Shown here one piece after another: positions 23,593-30,866 of a DNA stretch of 36,039 bases; the first letter of the stretch is position 1, and every line of letters begins with the position of its first letter. Origin of the DNA: an uncultured Rubrobacteraceae bacterium (GTDB lineage Bacteria > Actinomycetota > Rubrobacteria > Rubrobacterales > Rubrobacteraceae). The notes beneath the pieces were generated by a model. The model was not told where the DNA came from, did no database searches, and was given only the letters and a program-made list of their open reading frames with translations. Location: NCBI GenBank assembly GCA_902806075.1, contig CADCVG010000050.1, positions 1-36,039 of the forward strand. The letters run 5' to 3'. The translations under genes were made by a program, and so were the position numbers.

Positions 23593-24646
23593 AGTCATAT
23601 TTCGATCCGTCGGGCATGGTGGCACCTTTAAGCGACGCACACTGTGCTAGCTGTTCTTCGGTAATAATCGCATCGCGCAAGTCGGCTTCTGTTAGGTTAG
23701 CGTTTGTGAGATCGGCATCTCCTATGTCTGCCATTTCTCCTGTCCATGCCGCCGAGATCGAAGCCGCAAAATCAGCATTTTGTAAGTTTGCGCCAGTGAA
23801 GTCAGCTTCTATTAGCTTACTTTTCCACAAGGTAGCGCCTGTCGCAGTGGCCCCGTTCAACTTAGTTGCTGTTAGGTTGGCGTCGGTTATTAGAGCATGG
23901 CTCAGATCAGCCTCGGCAAGGTTAGCGTATTCAAGGTCAGCGTTGCTTAGATCGCTTTCGGACAGGTTTGCTTTCGGTAGGTGGCTGAAGGGCAGAGACG
24001 CTTTGTGCATGTTGGTACCGCTCAAGTCAGCTTCCCCTAAGTAAGCAAAACTAAGGTGGATTTTCGTAAGGTCGGCGGCACCCGCAAGAAAATTAAGGAT
24101 GGCTAGACCGCCTAATCTGATGACAGGATTTGCCTTATCTATTAGGTTCGCTTCATAGAGGAAGCTTAGGAGACTGCCTTTGCGTTCGGGGTCTAGCATC
24201 GCCAGCGCAGTTAATGTGCGGGCACGTGCTAGCGTCCGCACTTCATCATCTTCCTGCGATTTGCGTAAGCCTTTTTCGAGTAGAAGGTGGCTCATCTGAT
24301 CGAGATACGTCTGCAACGCTACATCCTGCGCGCGTTGACTCTCGACCTCTAGCTCGCGCTGGCGCCGCCTCTCGTCGGCCACACGTTCGCGCTGGCCCTG
24401 TCTCAGGTTGAGTAGGTATACGCCCACAGCGAGTACGGCAGGGAAGATAAGTATATCCATCCAATCGAAAAGCGTTTTGCCATTGAAGCCCCAGCCGTAA
24501 AGGAGAACCACAGTGACCACAACGAGGTATATTACTAGGCCACCGACTGTCCAAAAGAGTGCCCGCAGAAGTCGGTTCACACCTTCTTTCTGCCAAAAGC
24601 TATTGCTGTGCTTGGACTCTGCCTGATCCTGGCTCCTCTCATCCAT
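23591..24646 (-). CDS. Membrane pentapeptide-repeat protein
   Basis: 351 residues. Two membrane segments (about 27-50 and 62-82) are followed by a charged coiled-coil linker with QERVADERRRQRELEVESQRAQD and a conserved TYLDQMSHLLLEKGLR helix region. About 15 or more A(D/N)Lxx pentapeptide repeats follow, from about residue 195 to 345 (for example ANLSESDLSNADLEYANLAEADL). The repeats form a right-handed quadrilateral helix. This membrane-plus-pentapeptide layout recurs in cyanobacteria and Rubrobacter-like bacteria, with unknown function. GC content is lower than in the flanking core genes. The ATG lacks a ribosome site. Confidence 0.9.
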   Translation of the reverse strand: MDERSQDQAESKHSNSFWQKEGVNRLLRALFWTVGGLVIYLVVVTVVLLYGWGFNGKTLFDWMDILIFPAVLAVGVYLLNLRQGQRERVADERRRQRELEVESQRAQDVALQTYLDQMSHLLLEKGLRKSQEDDEVRTLARARTLTALAMLDPERKGSLLSFLYEANLIDKANPVIRLGGLAILNFLAGAADLTKIHLSFAYLGEADLSGTNMHKASLPFSHLPKANLSESDLSNADLEYANLAEADLSHALITDANLTATKLNGATATGATLWKSKLIEADFTGANLQNADFAASISAAWTGEMADIGDADLTNANLTEADLRDAIITEEQLAQCASLKGATMPDGSKYD

Positions 24647-24721
24647 ATTTACGGTTATGGTAGCGGGGTTCGTGAGGTGGCGCCAATTAGCACGTTACAA
24701 GGTTAGAGAGGAGATGCTAGA

Positions 24722-24743
24722 GACTTAGCGGGGCTAGTCGCCC
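24722..24743. repeat. Direct repeat copy 1 (3'-end fragment of an XRE gene)
   Basis: 22 bases, GACTTAGCGGGGCTAGTCGC plus CC, matching 21 of 22 bases at 25141-25162. On the minus strand it contains the codons GGC GAC TAG, the same Gly-Asp-stop ending as the broken XRE gene at the second copy. It may be a remnant of a second copy of that gene. Confidence 0.6.
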
Positions 24744-24799
24744 TTTAGCAGTCGAAGTTGAGTGGTATTATTCTGGCCCCACGTTTTAGAGGAGGAGTT

Positions 24800-25072
24800 A
24801 TGTCGGATCGCATTCCTGTGGATAAATATGACGAGTCGTGGTGGGATACGCCGCACCTGCTGAAAGATATTCATTGTGCTGCATGCGGTAACCAGTTTGA
24901 TCAACCGCTAAGGGTTAAGTGGAATAAAGCAACACAGATGTGGGAATCACGCAGTGCGTGCGATAACTGCGGCGGAAAGATCAACGAAGACGAGTTGACC
25001 ACAGCGCAGCTTAGAACGCGGCTTGAGGAAGATTCTTCGGCTGGGTCGTGGGAGCCTAACCCGGAAGCTTAA
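24800..25072 (+). CDS. Small zinc-ribbon protein, uncharacterised
   Basis: 90 residues. Two CxxC pairs, C26/C29 (CAACG) and C54/C57 (CDNCGG), are separated by a short beta-type stretch and form a likely zinc ribbon. The C-terminus is acidic with an LRTRLEED helix. The start is the ATG at 24800, with AGAGGAGG four bases upstream; an ATG at 24758 is open but lacks a ribosome site. It is divergent from the pentapeptide gene and sits between two copies of a 22-base direct repeat. The fold suggests nucleic-acid or protein binding; no specific function is recognised. Confidence 0.75.
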   Translation: MSDRIPVDKYDESWWDTPHLLKDIHCAACGNQFDQPLRVKWNKATQMWESRSACDNCGGKINEDELTTAQLRTRLEEDSSAGSWEPNPEA

Positions 25073-25099
25073 TAGCGGAACAGAGACAAGCGATGTGTG

Positions 25100-25124
25100 G
25101 CCCTTCTTCGGAGGGGCTTTCTTA
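25100..25124 (+). terminator. TTCG-loop terminator after zinc-ribbon gene
   Basis: GCCCTTC (25100-25106), loop TTCG, GAGGGGC (25111-25117), then TTTCTT. It lies about 30 bases after the stop codon. Confidence 0.75.
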
Positions 25125-25140
25125 TTGAAGAGTTGATAAG

Positions 25141-25162
25141 GACTTAGCGAGGCTAGTCGCCC
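25141..25162. repeat. Direct repeat copy 2, at the 3' end of the XRE pseudogene
   Basis: It differs at one base from the copy at 24722-24743. It includes the last codons and stop of the XRE relic on the minus strand (stop at 25153-25155). Confidence 0.6.
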
Positions 25163-25347
25163 ATGAGATCCCTTGGGCTTACCTCCAGGGCATCAGCGAG
25201 CTTGCGATTAATGGATAGCCTGGCGTTATGCCCGTAGTTTGCAGATCGGCGATAGCGATGCGTGACACGCCGCTTTTATCTTCTAGTTCTCAGACGGTGA
25301 GCGGGTAGTTCTCCCGTACTTGCTTGAGGTTGGAAGCGGAGATGCAC
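25153..25347 (-). pseudogene. Broken XRE-family (helix-turn-helix) regulator
   Basis: Minus-strand translation gives SNLKQVRENYPLTV, an in-frame TGA, then ELEDKSGVSRIAIADLQT. A frame change follows, then GHNARLSINRKLADALEV and SPRDLMGD with a TAG stop. Together these form a nearly complete XRE-type helix-turn-helix domain (recognition region SGVSRIAIADLQ; final LADALEVSP helix). It is interrupted by a nonsense codon, probably CGA to TGA, and an indel of one or two bases. No full-length product is possible without recoding. The upstream edge is uncertain; an in-frame GTG lies further out near 25384. It was probably a regulator tied to the zinc-ribbon gene or the accessory patch. Confidence 0.75.
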
Positions 25348-25360
25348 CGTGCCAAGAGGT

Positions 25361-25443
25361 GCGGTGAGAACCGCGTCTCGATCACGGGCGGGGGGACTCG
25401 CCGTGAACCCTTTCGCCGGTCCGGGGGCCCGGTGAGTTAGAAT
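25361..25443 (+). promoter_or_regulatory. Structured region and promoter upstream of cbiX
   Basis: Three successive hairpins are visible: GCGGT-GAGA-ACCGC (25361-25374, GNRA-type loop), CACGG...CCGTG (25383-25405), and CCGG...CCGG (25416-25432). A TAGAAT -10 hexamer follows at 25438-25443. If transcription starts after the -10, the hairpins are upstream DNA rather than a leader. No known riboswitch consensus was recognised. Confidence 0.35.
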
Positions 25444-25487
25444 TTCTCCCGGCAAGTAGTTTCTATCCTCTGGGAGGTGTTCGTAGC

Positions 25488-26276
25488 TTGAAGGCTCTCG
25501 TTATAGTTGGGCACGGGTCGCATCTGAACGAGGACTCCAGCCTGCCCGTCTACGAGCACGCGGCGCGTATTAGGGAGTGCTTCGGGGACGAGTACGATGA
25601 GGTTGTCGAGTGCTTCTGGAAAGAGGAGCCCTCGATGCGCCACGTCCTCGATACCGTGGAGTCGGAGGAGGTCTGTGTGGTACCGGCGTTTATCTCCGAG
25701 GGGTACTTCACCCAGCAGGTGATACCGCGCGAGCTCGGGCTGGCAGGCCCGGTGACGCATAGGGGCGGCAAGACTATCCGCTACGCCGGGCCTCTGGGGA
25801 CGTTCGAGGGGATGCCGGAGGTAATACTAGAACGCGTCGAGGATCTTCTCAGAGGCAAAGAAGTTCCTCCCGGACGGACGGCGCTCGTCCTGCTCGGGCA
25901 CGGCACCGACTTGAACAAGAGCTCCGGGGGCGTCATCTACCTCAACGCCGGGCGCATAAGGGAGCGCGGTCTCTACGACGTCGTCGCCGAAGGCTTCCTC
26001 GACCAGGAGCCGGAGATAGGCGAGGTCGTGGAGAACGTCGAGGCGGAGAACGTGATCCTGATCCCGGTCTTCATAGCCGAGGGCTGGCACACTCGCGAGA
26101 CGATCCCCGAAGACCTCGGTTTGACCGGAGAGGTGACGGTGAAGGATACCGCGACAGGCGAGAAGACCATCTTCTACGGGGCGCCGGTAGGGACCCACCC
26201 CTCGATGGCCGCCCTGATCGCCGCCCGCGCCCGGGAGACCGAACGGGAGACAGAGGTTGTCCAAAGCGCCGGCTAA
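25488..26276 (+). CDS. cbiX: Sirohydrochlorin chelatase, two-domain CbiX
   Basis: 262 residues with two tandem CbiX/SirB-like chelatase domains, each opened by a histidine motif: GHGSHLN at 8-14 and GHGTDLN near 137-143. Each also has a second conserved region (PAFISEGYFT and PVFIAEGWHT). CbiX-type enzymes insert iron or cobalt into sirohydrochlorin for siroheme or cobalamin. In this window the siroheme enzyme NirB is the obvious client, but no cobalamin operon is visible. The start is the TTG at 25488, with GGGAGGTG about 8 bases upstream. It overlaps the DR2241-like gene by 20 bases. Confidence 0.92.
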   Translation: MKALVIVGHGSHLNEDSSLPVYEHAARIRECFGDEYDEVVECFWKEEPSMRHVLDTVESEEVCVVPAFISEGYFTQQVIPRELGLAGPVTHRGGKTIRYAGPLGTFEGMPEVILERVEDLLRGKEVPPGRTALVLLGHGTDLNKSSGGVIYLNAGRIRERGLYDVVAEGFLDQEPEIGEVVENVEAENVILIPVFIAEGWHTRETIPEDLGLTGEVTVKDTATGEKTIFYGAPVGTHPSMAALIAARARETERETEVVQSAG

Positions 26277-27096
26277 ACCCTCCACAAACCAGAGCGTCGC
26301 CACCGCCTCCCGCGAAGCGTTCGCGGCATGGATAGACGAAGCCCCCGAAGGCCGCGTCTTCGGCCAGGTTCTCATTCGCCGGGATGGGGAGGGGGGCTAC
26401 AGCCTGCGCCACCGCGACGATGCCGGGGTCGTGGAGTTAGACGTCCACGAGGAGCCGCGGGAGGCGCGTGAGATCTCCAAGCTCACCGAGAGGGGCGAGT
26501 ACCGGCCTCTGAAGAGCTCCCCCAACCTGCGTCGCGGCTGGGAGTTGCGCATGAAGGACGCGCATGGGCTGGCGGTGGCGATGAACTACCTCTACCCGGC
26601 GGCCCAGGTTCACTGGCACCTCTACCGCGAGGGAAGGCTGGAGGTCACGAGCTACCGCGAGAACGCTGCCCGCCAGAGCGGTATCTACAAGCGCATCCAG
26701 CGCCTCTCGGACGAGGGCGTGCAGAACGCCGCCCGTGCGTGTTGCAAGGACGCGGTATGCCTCAAAAAGACCCTGTGGGACGTGGACGAGGAGACGCCGC
26801 TCGCGATGGACAGGGGGGACGGGGAGATCCCCTGCCCCGAACCGTGCAGCGTCTTCGTTTCGTTCGCCCGGCGCGTGAGGCTCTTCGAGCGGGAGGACAG
26901 GCGAGACCTCGACGAGATCGGCCTCTCCCCGAGCGAGAAGGAGGATCTCGCCGCCCTGGTAGAGACCGCGTCCGCCGGTAAAGTCGAGTACGCTCGCGAG
27001 GCCGAGTTCGAGGAGCCGCTGAACGAACGTCGGCTGCGCTACCGCAGGCTCACCCTCCTCCCCAAGCTACGCCCCGCCAAGAGCCCCAAAGATTAA
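26257..27096 (+). CDS. DR2241-like protein with putative 4Fe-4S cluster domain
   Basis: 279 residues. The middle region has a cysteine set ARACCKDAVC (C162, C163, C168) and IPCPEPC (C193, C197) that matches the [4Fe-4S] domain found at the C-terminus of Deinococcus DR2241. There it is fused to CbiX domains. Here it is a separate protein whose TTG start (26257) lies inside the end of cbiX, giving a 20-base overlap and probable coupling. The N-terminal ~150 residues correspond to the family's stabilising domain. It may help the chelatase by redox or cluster-based metal handling (inference). Confidence 0.82.
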   Translation: MSKAPAKPSTNQSVATASREAFAAWIDEAPEGRVFGQVLIRRDGEGGYSLRHRDDAGVVELDVHEEPREAREISKLTERGEYRPLKSSPNLRRGWELRMKDAHGLAVAMNYLYPAAQVHWHLYREGRLEVTSYRENAARQSGIYKRIQRLSDEGVQNAARACCKDAVCLKKTLWDVDEETPLAMDRGDGEIPCPEPCSVFVSFARRVRLFEREDRRDLDEIGLSPSEKEDLAALVETASAGKVEYAREAEFEEPLNERRLRYRRLTLLPKLRPAKSPKD

Positions 27097-27114
27097 CGCG
27101 CAACCCTGTGCAGA

Positions 27115-27332
27115 TGTCGCAACGACGTATGCCTGATCCAACGCGCCCGGACTCTCTCGGCCAGGACTCGCGAGCACGCTGCCTCCCTCGTCCCAACGTA
27201 AGCTCCTGCAAGCTCATAGTCATGCTGCGTGGGAACGCCGGGGCAGAGGAGGAGCGCCGCGCCATCGAGGAGGCGGTGCGCCGGGTGCCGGGCCTGCGAG
27301 GCGTGATAAACAGCACCCGGGTCGCGGGCTAA
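27115..27332 (+). pseudogene. BON-domain relic, frameshifted
   Basis: One frame reads DVCLIQRARTLSARTREHAASLVP and then stops at a TAA near 27200. A second frame continues NVSSCKLIVMLRGNAGAEEE, then RRAIEEAVRRVPGLRGVINS to a TAA at 27330-27332. Joined, they resemble a whole BON domain, and the second half matches the BON domain of the next gene. A 74-codon frame from a GTG at 27108 covers the second half only. This is therefore probably a decayed BON gene, though a short real protein cannot be excluded. It begins just after the DR2241-like gene. Confidence 0.5.
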
Positions 27333-27433
27333 GACTAGCCGGGCTTCTCTCGCCGGGTGCCGTCGGTTGTTTCCCGGCGCCTCTTTGCGGGTACCAGGTT
27401 TACTCGTTTAGCCCACAAATCGGGAGGTTGTAT

Positions 27434-28147
27434 ATGGCAACAGCCAGGAATGCAGCAAAGAAAGCAGCGAAGACCGCGGTAGGAGCGAAGATGGGCAAGG
27501 GTGCGGCCCGAGGCGCCGGTAAGGCGACGCTCGCGGGGGGTAAGGCACAGGCCAAGCTCGCCAGACAGGCTTTGGAATCTCAGGAGCCGGCGAGTTCCCG
27601 CTACCTGAAGTACGGTCTCTTCGCCATCGTGGGCTTCGCGGTCGGCGCCCTCGTCGCCCGCGCCGGAAACAGGGAGGATGCGCTCTCCTACACCGGCGAG
27701 ACCTGGGGCGGTGGAGGCACTTCCGGTTCTACGGCGGGGACGGGATCCGACCCGGCGGCACCCTCCTCTTTCCAGCGGCCCGAGGACCCGAACAGCACCG
27801 GGACCGGGCGGGAGTACTCTGATCCCTCGGCCGGCCCCCTGATCGGCCGGAGCCATACCGGGCGCGTCGGCGACGTACCCGTGCAGGAGGAAGAGACCGA
27901 GAACCGCATCCGCACCAGGGTCGGTGAGGACCCGCGCACCTCGGACGTACCGCACCTCAACGTCGAGGTCAACGATGGTGTGGCCGACATTCGGGGGCAG
28001 GTTCACTCCGACGAGGAGAAGCAGGCCGTAGAGGAGATAGCCTCCAGCGTCGAAGGCGTGATCGAGGTACATAACCTTCTAACCGTCAACCCCAACGCCC
28101 CACGCAGGCGCGACAGCGCCGGCGGCGACGGTCCGACTAGCCTCTAG
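27434..28147 (+). CDS. BON-domain protein with basic N-terminus and membrane segment
   Basis: 237 residues. The first ~45 residues are Lys/Ala/Gly-rich (AARNAAKKAAKTAVGAK-like). One membrane segment follows (near residues 58-76, LFAIVGFAVGALVA), then a Gly/Ser/Pro-rich linker. A C-terminal BON domain (about 155-222) contains VPHLNVEVNDGVADIRGQV and GVIEVHNLLTV. BON domains bind phospholipids or mediate envelope stress and attachment. The start is the ATG at 27434, with GGGAGG six bases before it. A TTG at 27428 lies too close to that site. Confidence 0.85.
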   Translation: MATARNAAKKAAKTAVGAKMGKGAARGAGKATLAGGKAQAKLARQALESQEPASSRYLKYGLFAIVGFAVGALVARAGNREDALSYTGETWGGGGTSGSTAGTGSDPAAPSSFQRPEDPNSTGTGREYSDPSAGPLIGRSHTGRVGDVPVQEEETENRIRTRVGEDPRTSDVPHLNVEVNDGVADIRGQVHSDEEKQAVEEIASSVEGVIEVHNLLTVNPNAPRRRDSAGGDGPTSL

Positions 28148-28193
28148 GCCAGCTTCACCGACACTTCCCGGGTCCAGCCCGGAACGACAAGAA

Positions 28194-28230
28194 GCGCCCC
28201 CGCAAGCAGGTAGCGGGGGCGCTCCTTTAC
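28194..28230. terminator. Strong bidirectional terminator between convergent genes
   Basis: GCGCCCCCGC (28194-28203) pairs perfectly with GCGGGGGCGC (28213-28222) over a 9-base loop. T-rich sequence follows on the plus side (TCCTTTAC, then a T5 run near 28235). It separates the BON gene from the convergent phosphomannomutase gene. Confidence 0.8.
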
Positions 28231-28245
28231 ACGGTTTTTGGCTGA

Positions 28246-29601
28246 CTAGCTCCTGATAAGATCGAGCAACTCCTTGCACCGCTCCTGCAAGGTCTCGCGG
28301 TCGCTGGCTTCTATGTTGAGGCGGAGGAGGGGTTCGGTGTTGGAGGGACGAAGGTTGAACCACCAGTCCCCGAAGTCCACGGTGAGGCCGTCGAGGTGAT
28401 CTATCTCGGGGTTGCCGTGTTCTGAGTAATGCTCTTCGACTTTCTTCATGGCCGCTTCCTGGTCCTCGACTTCGGAGTTGATCTCACCAGAGCGGACGTA
28501 GGGGTCTATAGGCTTCAAGAGCTCGGAGAGGGGCTCTTCCTGGCGGCCTACGAGCTCGGCGACGGTGAGCATGGCGATGATGCCCGAGTCGGCGAAGTAG
28601 TTATCCCGAAAGTAGAAGTGCCCCGAGTGCTCCCCGCCGAAGGCGGCGTCGTTCGAGCGCATCTGCGGTTTTATGATCGAGTGCCCCGCTTTGGTACGGA
28701 TCGGCCGGCCGCCTTCGCGCCGCACGAGCTCGGGTAACGCCTTCGAGCAGACGGCGCTGTAGATGATCGCCGCTCCCGGCTCTTTCTCGAGGACGTTCTT
28801 GGCGACGAGGGTGGCGAGCAGGTCGCCGGAGATCGTCACGCCCTTCTCGTCTACGATGAAGCACCGGTCGGCGTCTCCGTCGAAGGCGACGCCGAAGTCC
28901 GCGCCCTCGGCGACGACGCGCTCCTGGAGATCCTGCATGTTCTCTGGCTCTATGGGGTTGGGTGGGTGGTTCGGGAAGGAGCCGTCGAGCTCGAAGTACA
29001 TGGGCACGTACTCGAAGGGGAGCTTCTCGAAGAGTGGGGGGAGCATCTTGCCGGCCATTCCGTTCCCCGCGTCCACGACTATCTTCAAAGGGCGCAGGCC
29101 CTCGGTGTTTATGAAGCTCAGGCAGTGCCTGGCGTAGTCCTCGGTGATGTTGCCCTCTTCGACAGAGCCTTGGTACTCGCTGGGTTCCGGGAGATCGCCG
29201 GAGGTAATGAGGTCGCGTATCTGCTTGATTCCCTCGTCTCCCGAGAGGGCGATGGCGTCCTCGCGGCAGAGCTTCAGGCCGTTGTAGTCTTTCGGGTTGT
29301 GGGAGGCGGTGATCATGGCTCCCCCCGGCTCTTCGAGGTGGCCGACGGCGAAGTAGAGCGCGTCGGTTGAGACGAGCCCGATGTCCAGAACGTCCGCCCC
29401 GGCCTCGGTGACGCCCTTGATGAACGCTTCTTCGAGCTCCTCGCCCGAGAGGCGCATGTCGCGCCCGACGACCACGCGGGAGCCCGAGAGGTTCAGGTAG
29501 TTGACGAAGGCGCGTCCGACCTGCCGGGCCACGTCCGCGTTCAAGGTGTCCGGGTAGAGGCCCCGGATATCGTATGCCTTGAAGATTGACTCGTCGATCA
29601 T
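28246..29601 (-). CDS. manB: Phosphomannomutase/phosphoglucomutase
   Basis: 451 residues of the alpha-D-phosphohexomutase family in standard order. The N-terminal FKAYDIRGLYPD is followed by the phosphoserine loop MITASHNPKDYNG, the Mg loop FDGDADRC, the sugar-specificity loop GEHSGHFYFRD and the phosphate loop RPSNTEP. It interconverts hexose 6- and 1-phosphates for sugar-nucleotide and cell-wall or exopolysaccharide synthesis. The start is the ATG at 29601, with GAGGGAGAG upstream; a 42-codon upstream extension in the same frame lacks support. It is divergent from the CPBP protease. Confidence 0.93.
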   Translation of the reverse strand: MIDESIFKAYDIRGLYPDTLNADVARQVGRAFVNYLNLSGSRVVVGRDMRLSGEELEEAFIKGVTEAGADVLDIGLVSTDALYFAVGHLEEPGGAMITASHNPKDYNGLKLCREDAIALSGDEGIKQIRDLITSGDLPEPSEYQGSVEEGNITEDYARHCLSFINTEGLRPLKIVVDAGNGMAGKMLPPLFEKLPFEYVPMYFELDGSFPNHPPNPIEPENMQDLQERVVAEGADFGVAFDGDADRCFIVDEKGVTISGDLLATLVAKNVLEKEPGAAIIYSAVCSKALPELVRREGGRPIRTKAGHSIIKPQMRSNDAAFGGEHSGHFYFRDNYFADSGIIAMLTVAELVGRQEEPLSELLKPIDPYVRSGEINSEVEDQEAAMKKVEEHYSEHGNPEIDHLDGLTVDFGDWWFNLRPSNTEPLLRLNIEASDRETLQERCKELLDLIRS

Positions 29602-29672
29602 CGCTCTCCCTCTACCTCCGGCTCGTCTCGACGGCTCCACGCCCACCGGAGCCGTGCGGCCCCGCGTTCCGG

Positions 29673-29731
29673 TACAATAGCGGACTATGGTTGCTCGTGC
29701 AGGCCGCTCTCTATCTCTACGCCGCATGTGA
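29673..29731 (+). promoter_or_regulatory. -10 box and possible 14-codon leaderless upstream ORF
   Basis: TACAAT at 29673-29678 is followed after 8 bases by an ATG at 29687. That ATG opens a 14-codon frame (MVARAGRSLSLRRM) whose TGA (29729-29731) overlaps the ATG of the protease gene as TGATG. The protease ATG has no ribosome site, so translation may reach it by termination-reinitiation from this small frame. Confidence 0.45.
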
Positions 29732-30318
29732 TGGGACCTCGTTTTGTAAGGCTGGCGGTAGTCTTCTACTCCGCGCTCCTCCTCGTGGCCGCGCTCCTCG
29801 GATCTCTCTGGGGCAGGAACGTCTTTATGTTAGGCGACGGAGTGTTACTGAGCCTCTCCATCGGCGTCGCTACTGCCTGCGGCACCGTCGCTTCAGGCAT
29901 CCTCCTCTTCCGTCTCGTGCCGGCTCTGCGCAAGCTCTCCGACGAGCTCGCCCCACTCCTCGTGGATGGTGCGAGGGGAAGGGATTTGGTTCTGGTCTCG
30001 GTGGCGAGCGGTGTGGGGGAGGAGGTCTTCTTCCGCGGAGCGTTGCAGCCCGTGCTGGGGATAGTGGTTGCCTCGCTTCTCTTCGGAGTGTTGCACCTCG
30101 GCCCCGACCGACGGTACCTGATCTGGACGCTCTGGGCTATCGGGGCGGGCTTTCTGTTCGGCTTTCTTTATCTGTGGACGGGTGGACTACTCGCCCCGAT
30201 TACCGCACACGTCCTGCACAACGCCGCTACGCTCCTCCTCTGGAGGCGCTCCCGGCGGTCCGTCGCGGCGGTGAACGAGCCTCCGGCGGAGTCCGTCACG
30301 GTACGGGGGGAGCGTTGA
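29731..30318 (+). CDS. CPBP-family intramembrane protease
   Basis: 195 residues with about six hydrophobic segments and all three CPBP motifs intact: EEVFFR at 97-102, FGVLH at 118-122, and HVLHN at 160-164. It is probably an intramembrane glutamic-type protease (CAAX protease/Abi family). It contrasts with the degenerate family member at 576. A GTG at 29728 is also possible as the start. There is no ribosome site; the ATG overlaps the stop of a small upstream frame. It is followed at once by a secreted-protein gene. Confidence 0.85.
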   Translation: MGPRFVRLAVVFYSALLLVAALLGSLWGRNVFMLGDGVLLSLSIGVATACGTVASGILLFRLVPALRKLSDELAPLLVDGARGRDLVLVSVASGVGEEVFFRGALQPVLGIVVASLLFGVLHLGPDRRYLIWTLWAIGAGFLFGFLYLWTGGLLAPITAHVLHNAATLLLWRRSRRSVAAVNEPPAESVTVRGER

Positions 30319-30320
30319 GC

Positions 30321-30866
30321 GTGCTCCCCAACACCGCGACTAAGGGGGCGGGGAGGCGATGGCCGTTATACGCGCTAGTGGCGGTAGCGCTCGTTGCGCT
30401 GGCTCTAGGTGTGGAGGCTCTCTTGAGAGAGGAGAACTTCACGCCGGGAAAGGAGATCCTCTCCCCCAGCGTCCGCGACGTCATAGTGAGCCCGGAGAAC
30501 AGTCTCTATCCGCCGCCGGATACGAACCGCTTCCAGGGGCCGCCGGAGACCGTCTTCGTGTACCTGAGCGTGGATGGCTTGCCTTCGGGGGAGGACATGG
30601 AGGCTCGGGTCCAACGGGCGGAGTCGGGGTCCTTATTCCGTATGTTCTTCGGGGAAGAGGCGGGGCTCGAGGTCCTCGACGAACAGGAGGACCAGTTGAG
30701 CAAGGCCGAGAACGGGGCCACCGGGATCTTGAAGTTCGCCCTCGAGACGAACTCCGGCGAGCGCGTTCCGCCCGGCAACTACACCGTCGAGGTCTACAGT
30801 CCGGGAGAGGCTGGTGGGGGCGGTGAACCGGCGGTGCGCAAGTCCTTCGTGGTCGAGGAGGCGTAG
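30321..30866 (+). CDS. Uncharacterised secreted or membrane-anchored protein
   Basis: 181 residues. Basic N-terminus, then one membrane segment (WPLYALVAVALVALALGVEAL, about 13-33), then an extracytoplasmic domain of ~145 residues. This has beta-sandwich character (TVFVYLSVDGLP, FALETNSGERVPPGNYTVEVYSPG, KSFVVEEA), like Ig or FN3-type domains. No cysteine lipobox. I chose the GTG at 30321 because GGGGGGAG lies 8 bases upstream. A TTG at 30315 overlapping the protease stop is too close to that site. It is probably co-transcribed with the protease, whose substrate or partner it could be (inference). Confidence 0.7.
   Translation: MLPNTATKGAGRRWPLYALVAVALVALALGVEALLREENFTPGKEILSPSVRDVIVSPENSLYPPPDTNRFQGPPETVFVYLSVDGLPSGEDMEARVQRAESGSLFRMFFGEEAGLEVLDEQEDQLSKAENGATGILKFALETNSGERVPPGNYTVEVYSPGEAGGGGEPAVRKSFVVEEA

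Noticed and set aside
29586-30320. N-terminal extension of the secreted protein back to 29586
   Set aside because: It runs through the CPBP protease in another frame. The GTG at 30321 has a good ribosome site and a signal anchor directly after it.
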